NCBI GenBank assembly: GCA_031280115.1
Contig: JAITHF010000016.1
Location: 1 to 6,197 of the forward strand
Reading direction: 5' to 3'
Source: Spirochaetaceae bacterium
GTDB lineage: Bacteria; Spirochaetota; Spirochaetia; Treponematales; Breznakiellaceae
Length of the DNA: 6,197 bases
Part shown: piece by piece, positions 5,832-6,197 of the stretch
Layout of the letters: each line of letters begins with the position of its first letter
Position numbering within the stretch: position 1 is the first letter of the stretch
The notes under the pieces: generated by a model
Database searches by the model: none
Told to the model about the DNA's origin: nothing
Seen by the model: only the letters and a program-made list of their open reading frames with translations
Made by a program: the position numbers and the translations under genes

Positions 5832-5841
5832 TAATTCGCTA

Positions 5842-5847
5842 TATACT
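5842..5847 (+). promoter_or_regulatory. -10 box of the right-edge ORF
   Basis: TATACT occurs a third time, here eight bases before ATG 5856 and one base before ATG 5849. No -35 is seen at usual spacing. By the geometry of the other two genes the transcript would start near 5853-5855. That favours the ATG at 5856, which opens only a 16-codon ORF; ATG 5849, whose frame stays open, would lie at or just upstream of the start site. Promoter activity is uncertain. Confidence 0.4.
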
Positions 5848-5848
5848 A

Positions 5849-6197
5849 ATGATTTATGCAGGGTCAGAAAACTTTTTCCGCGTGTACGCGCAAAGGTTCC
5901 GCGTGAACCGGAAAACTTTTTTTGACTACAAGAAAACTTTTCTTGACTACAAGAAACTTTTTCTTGGCTACAAGAAACTTTTTCTTGGCTACAAGAAACT
6001 TTTCTTGGCTACAAGAAAACTTATTTTGACTACAAGAAACTTTTTCTTGACTACAAGAAAACTTTTCTTGGCTACAAGAAAACTTTTCTTGGCTACAAGA
6101 AACTTTTTCTTGGCTACAAGAAAACTTTCCTTGGCTACAAGAAAACTTTCCTTGGCTACAAGAAAACTTTTCTTGGCTACAAGAAAACTTTTCTTGG
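5849..6197 (+). CDS. Partial ORF with heptad repeats, unknown function, runs off the window
   Basis: From ATG 5849 the frame stays open to the window edge (116 codons seen). After a 25-residue leader (ending NRKTFF) it reads DYKKTFL, DYKKLFL, GYKKLFL, GYKKLF. A 20-base unit then shifts the repeat phase, and the same frame continues as LATRKLF/LTTRNFF-type heptads. The product would be very basic and hydrophobic, with alternating Lys/Arg and Phe/Leu. No known domain is recognised. Against it being a gene: every forward frame of the repeat unit is stop-free in most units, so openness is weak evidence. The start is also only one base from the -10 box, and no ribosome binding site is visible. It may be non-coding repeat DNA. 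Confidence 0.3.
   Translation, partial: MIYAGSENFFRVYAQRFRVNRKTFFDYKKTFLDYKKLFLGYKKLFLGYKKLFLATRKLILTTRNFFLTTRKLFLATRKLFLATRNFFLATRKLSLATRKLSLATRKLFLATRKLFL
5924..6197 (+). repeat. 21-bp palindromic tandem array, at least 13 units
   Basis: Thirteen units begin at 5924 and continue to the window edge. All are 21 bp except unit 4 (5987-6006), which is 20. Each starts GRCTACAAG and ends in CTT in most units. Five units (1, 7, 8, 12, 13) carry the perfect 17-bp palindrome CAAGAAAACTTTTCTTG. Four have the A3CT5 variant that keeps seven-base arms, one has A3CT4, two have TTTCC and one has TTATTTT. A degenerate unit precedes the array at 5903-5923. The array probably continues past 6197. Confidence 0.95.

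Noticed and set aside
5856..5906. Leaderless 16-codon peptide starting at ATG 5856
   Set aside because: Its position relative to TATACT is plausible, but it is very short, ends at a TGA just before the array and has no independent support; kept only as a start-site alternative.
5924..6197. CRISPR array
   Set aside because: Units are contiguous at 21 bp with no unique spacers.

Overview
The window looks like a stretch of GC-rich spirochaete chromosome. A host-associated Treponema-like organism is my best guess. The guess rests on two lipoproteins with loose lipoboxes, a Vat-type acetyltransferase, a relic resembling the small CxxC protein family DUF1667, and dense small hairpin repeats between genes. 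No rRNA, tRNA, integrase, transposase or CRISPR array was recognised, so the assignment is inference.

Bases 1-841 hold no intact gene that I can support. They contain four related copies of an intergenic repeat (two cores 80 bp long and about 96% identical). They also contain a 24-bp near-perfect palindrome, a short 21-bp tandem duplication, and a minus-strand fragment (296-481) whose first 40 residues resemble the N-terminus of DUF1667 proteins. Bases 842-1525 encode a left-handed beta-helix acetyltransferase of the Vat/CatB family. Three bases after its stop, 1529-2365 encodes an unrecognised lipoprotein, probably co-transcribed with it. Bases 2366-2533 hold a terminator-like hairpin, a 9-bp x 4 T-rich microsatellite, an AT-rich hairpin and a promoter. 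Bases 2534-5455 encode a large two-half M16 zinc metallopeptidase with a lipoprotein signal peptide.

Bases 5456-5848 are again repeat-rich, and parts are inverted copies of the 1-800 repeats, so the three intact genes sit between inverted repeat modules. At 5842 another TATACT box precedes an ORF that runs off the right edge. From 5924 this ORF is built on a 21-bp tandem array of at least 13 units.

Two features stand out. First, the 21-bp array carries a 17-bp palindrome (CAAGAAAACTTTTCTTG) in each canonical unit and repeats every two helical turns. The unit also encodes a heptad in all three forward frames. Second, the acetyltransferase and the M16 gene both have TATACT exactly six bases before ATG, which predicts leaderless mRNAs. 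No clear functional link joins the acetyltransferase, lipoprotein and peptidase beyond a shared envelope theme for the last two.
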